Below, in pieces: positions 15,947-16,325 of a DNA stretch of 16,325 nt; the first letter of the stretch is position 1; the number at the start of each line of letters is the position of its first letter. The notes under the pieces are model-generated. The model was given only the letters and a program-made list of their open reading frames with translations. It ran no database searches and was not told where the DNA came from. The translations under genes were made by a program, and so were the position numbers. Location: assembly GCA_016183945.1 (NCBI GenBank), contig JACPDP010000064.1:1-16325 (forward strand), given 5' to 3'. Source of the DNA: Magnetospirillum sp. GTDB taxonomy: Bacteria > Pseudomonadota > Alphaproteobacteria > Rhodospirillales > Magnetospirillaceae.

Positions 15947-16268
15947 ATTCACCACCTCGCCTGCGACAGTATTCGTCCGGCCGCCCCGGAAGAACGCTCG
16001 GAAAAACTACCGGGCCGGCTCACGGCCGCTTCTTTCGGGTGCTGCGTCGTTCGGGTGATCGAGAGGTGTGGCGACACTGGGAGGAAAGTAAGGTCACCTG
16101 AGGGGGTAATCCGGGCGGGCCAACCGGCGCGTGACTCCCTCTCCCCCGGTGTTCGGTTCGGGGGAGAGGGGCCACAGGGTCGGATCCTCACCACGGATCA
16201 GTTTTCTTGACGTCAGGAATCCCCGCGTGATTCAAGGAGTCCGCCCTTGATGGAGCGGAGGCGTGGGG
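15947..16268. other. Non-coding gap upstream of the divergent sigma factor gene
   Basis: About 320 bp between the sigma factor start (-) and the partial gene at 16269 (+). Open frames across it are short or are extensions of antisense shadows, with no recognisable protein. It contains a perfect hairpin at 16137-16170. A CTTGAC-like -35 element on the plus strand (TTGACG at 16207-16212) could, with a poor -10 about 17 nt downstream, drive the gene at the edge. I could not find a convincing -35/-10 pair or ECF autoregulatory motif for the sigma gene. Confidence 0.55.
16137..16170. repeat. Perfect 12-bp inverted repeat (hairpin) in intergenic DNA
   Basis: CCCTCTCCCCCG (16137-16148) pairs perfectly with CGGGGGAGAGGG (16159-16170) around a 10-nt loop. 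The core CCCTCTCC...GGGGAGAG also appears in the hairpin after cobT (2710-2744), suggesting a dispersed sequence family. Lying between divergent genes, it is not an obvious terminator for either; it may end a short upstream transcript or be a REP-like element. Confidence 0.65.
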
Positions 16269-16325
16269 ATGGGGGGAATCGAGCGTTTGGCCGAGTCGAT
16301 CTCGGCAGATTTGGCGGCGCGGCTT
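16269..16325 (+). CDS. 5' end of an unidentified gene, cut by the window edge
   Basis: ATG 16269 opens a frame to the end of the window encoding MGGIERLAESISADLAARL. A GGAGG sequence at 16257-16261 stands 7 nt upstream, and an in-frame TGA at 16248-16250 rules out an earlier start except GTG 16263, which is too close to the GGAGG. The composition (Ala, Leu, Ile, Glu) looks like real protein. A competing frame from ATG 16250, preceded by AAGGAG at 16234-16239, is also open, but its Arg/Gly-rich product looks like a shadow. Nineteen residues are too few to assign a family. Confidence 0.45.
   Translation, partial: MGGIERLAESISADLAARL

Noticed and set aside
1..16325. tRNA, rRNA, CRISPR arrays, insertion sequences or prophage genes
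   Set aside because: I looked for direct-repeat arrays, transposase or integrase motifs, and tRNA/rRNA signatures and saw none.

Overview
This is a GC-rich bacterial chromosome segment with strongly G/C-biased third codon positions. The gene families (aerobic cobaltochelatase CobS/CobT, an alphaproteobacterial-type AddA, SulP-STAS-cNMP transporter, ECF sigma factor) suggest an alphaproteobacterium, probably of the Rhodospirillales/Magnetospirillum type. The taxonomic placement is an inference from protein style and composition, not from a marker gene.

Layout. Positions 1-2709 (+) hold the 3' part of cobS and all of cobT, two subunits of the CobN-CobS-CobT complex that inserts cobalt into the corrin ring. 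Convergent to them (2642-3436, -) is a secreted or periplasmic TPR protein whose C-terminus appears frameshifted. Divergent from that gene, 3501-7786 (+) carries a YeeZ-type atypical SDR that overlaps by 4 nt the large addA helicase-nuclease gene; addB is not in the window. At 7794-8439 (-) lies a compact type II toxin-antitoxin pair (PIN toxin, Phd/YefM antitoxin) with a recognisable promoter and a 12-bp palindrome at the predicted transcription start. At 8577-9185 (+) a TetR regulator is preceded by a strong imperfect inverted repeat that probably is its own operator. A 510-residue protein of unknown function with regular 47-50-residue helical repeats follows (9260-10792, +).

A long GC-rich hairpin (10799-10860) separates this gene from a convergent RutE/HadB-like nitroreductase-fold reductase (10876-11466, -). 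Next come a secreted polysaccharide-deacetylase-like protein that has lost its usual metal-binding histidines (11561-12574, +) and a SulP transporter fused to STAS and cyclic-nucleotide-binding domains (12646-14835, +). On the minus strand at the right end, an ECF sigma factor gene (15383-15946) overlaps by 7 nt a downstream gene for an exported PRC-barrel protein (14889-15389), forming a two-gene unit. About 320 bp of non-coding DNA with a perfect hairpin precedes a gene that begins at 16269 and runs off the window.

Most of the window is ordinary housekeeping and accessory content. I see no clearly new multi-gene system. The points most worth checking are the sigma factor/PRC-barrel overlap, the metal-site-less deacetylase homologue, the 47-residue repeat protein, the addA gene without an adjacent addB, and the disrupted TPR gene beside cobT.
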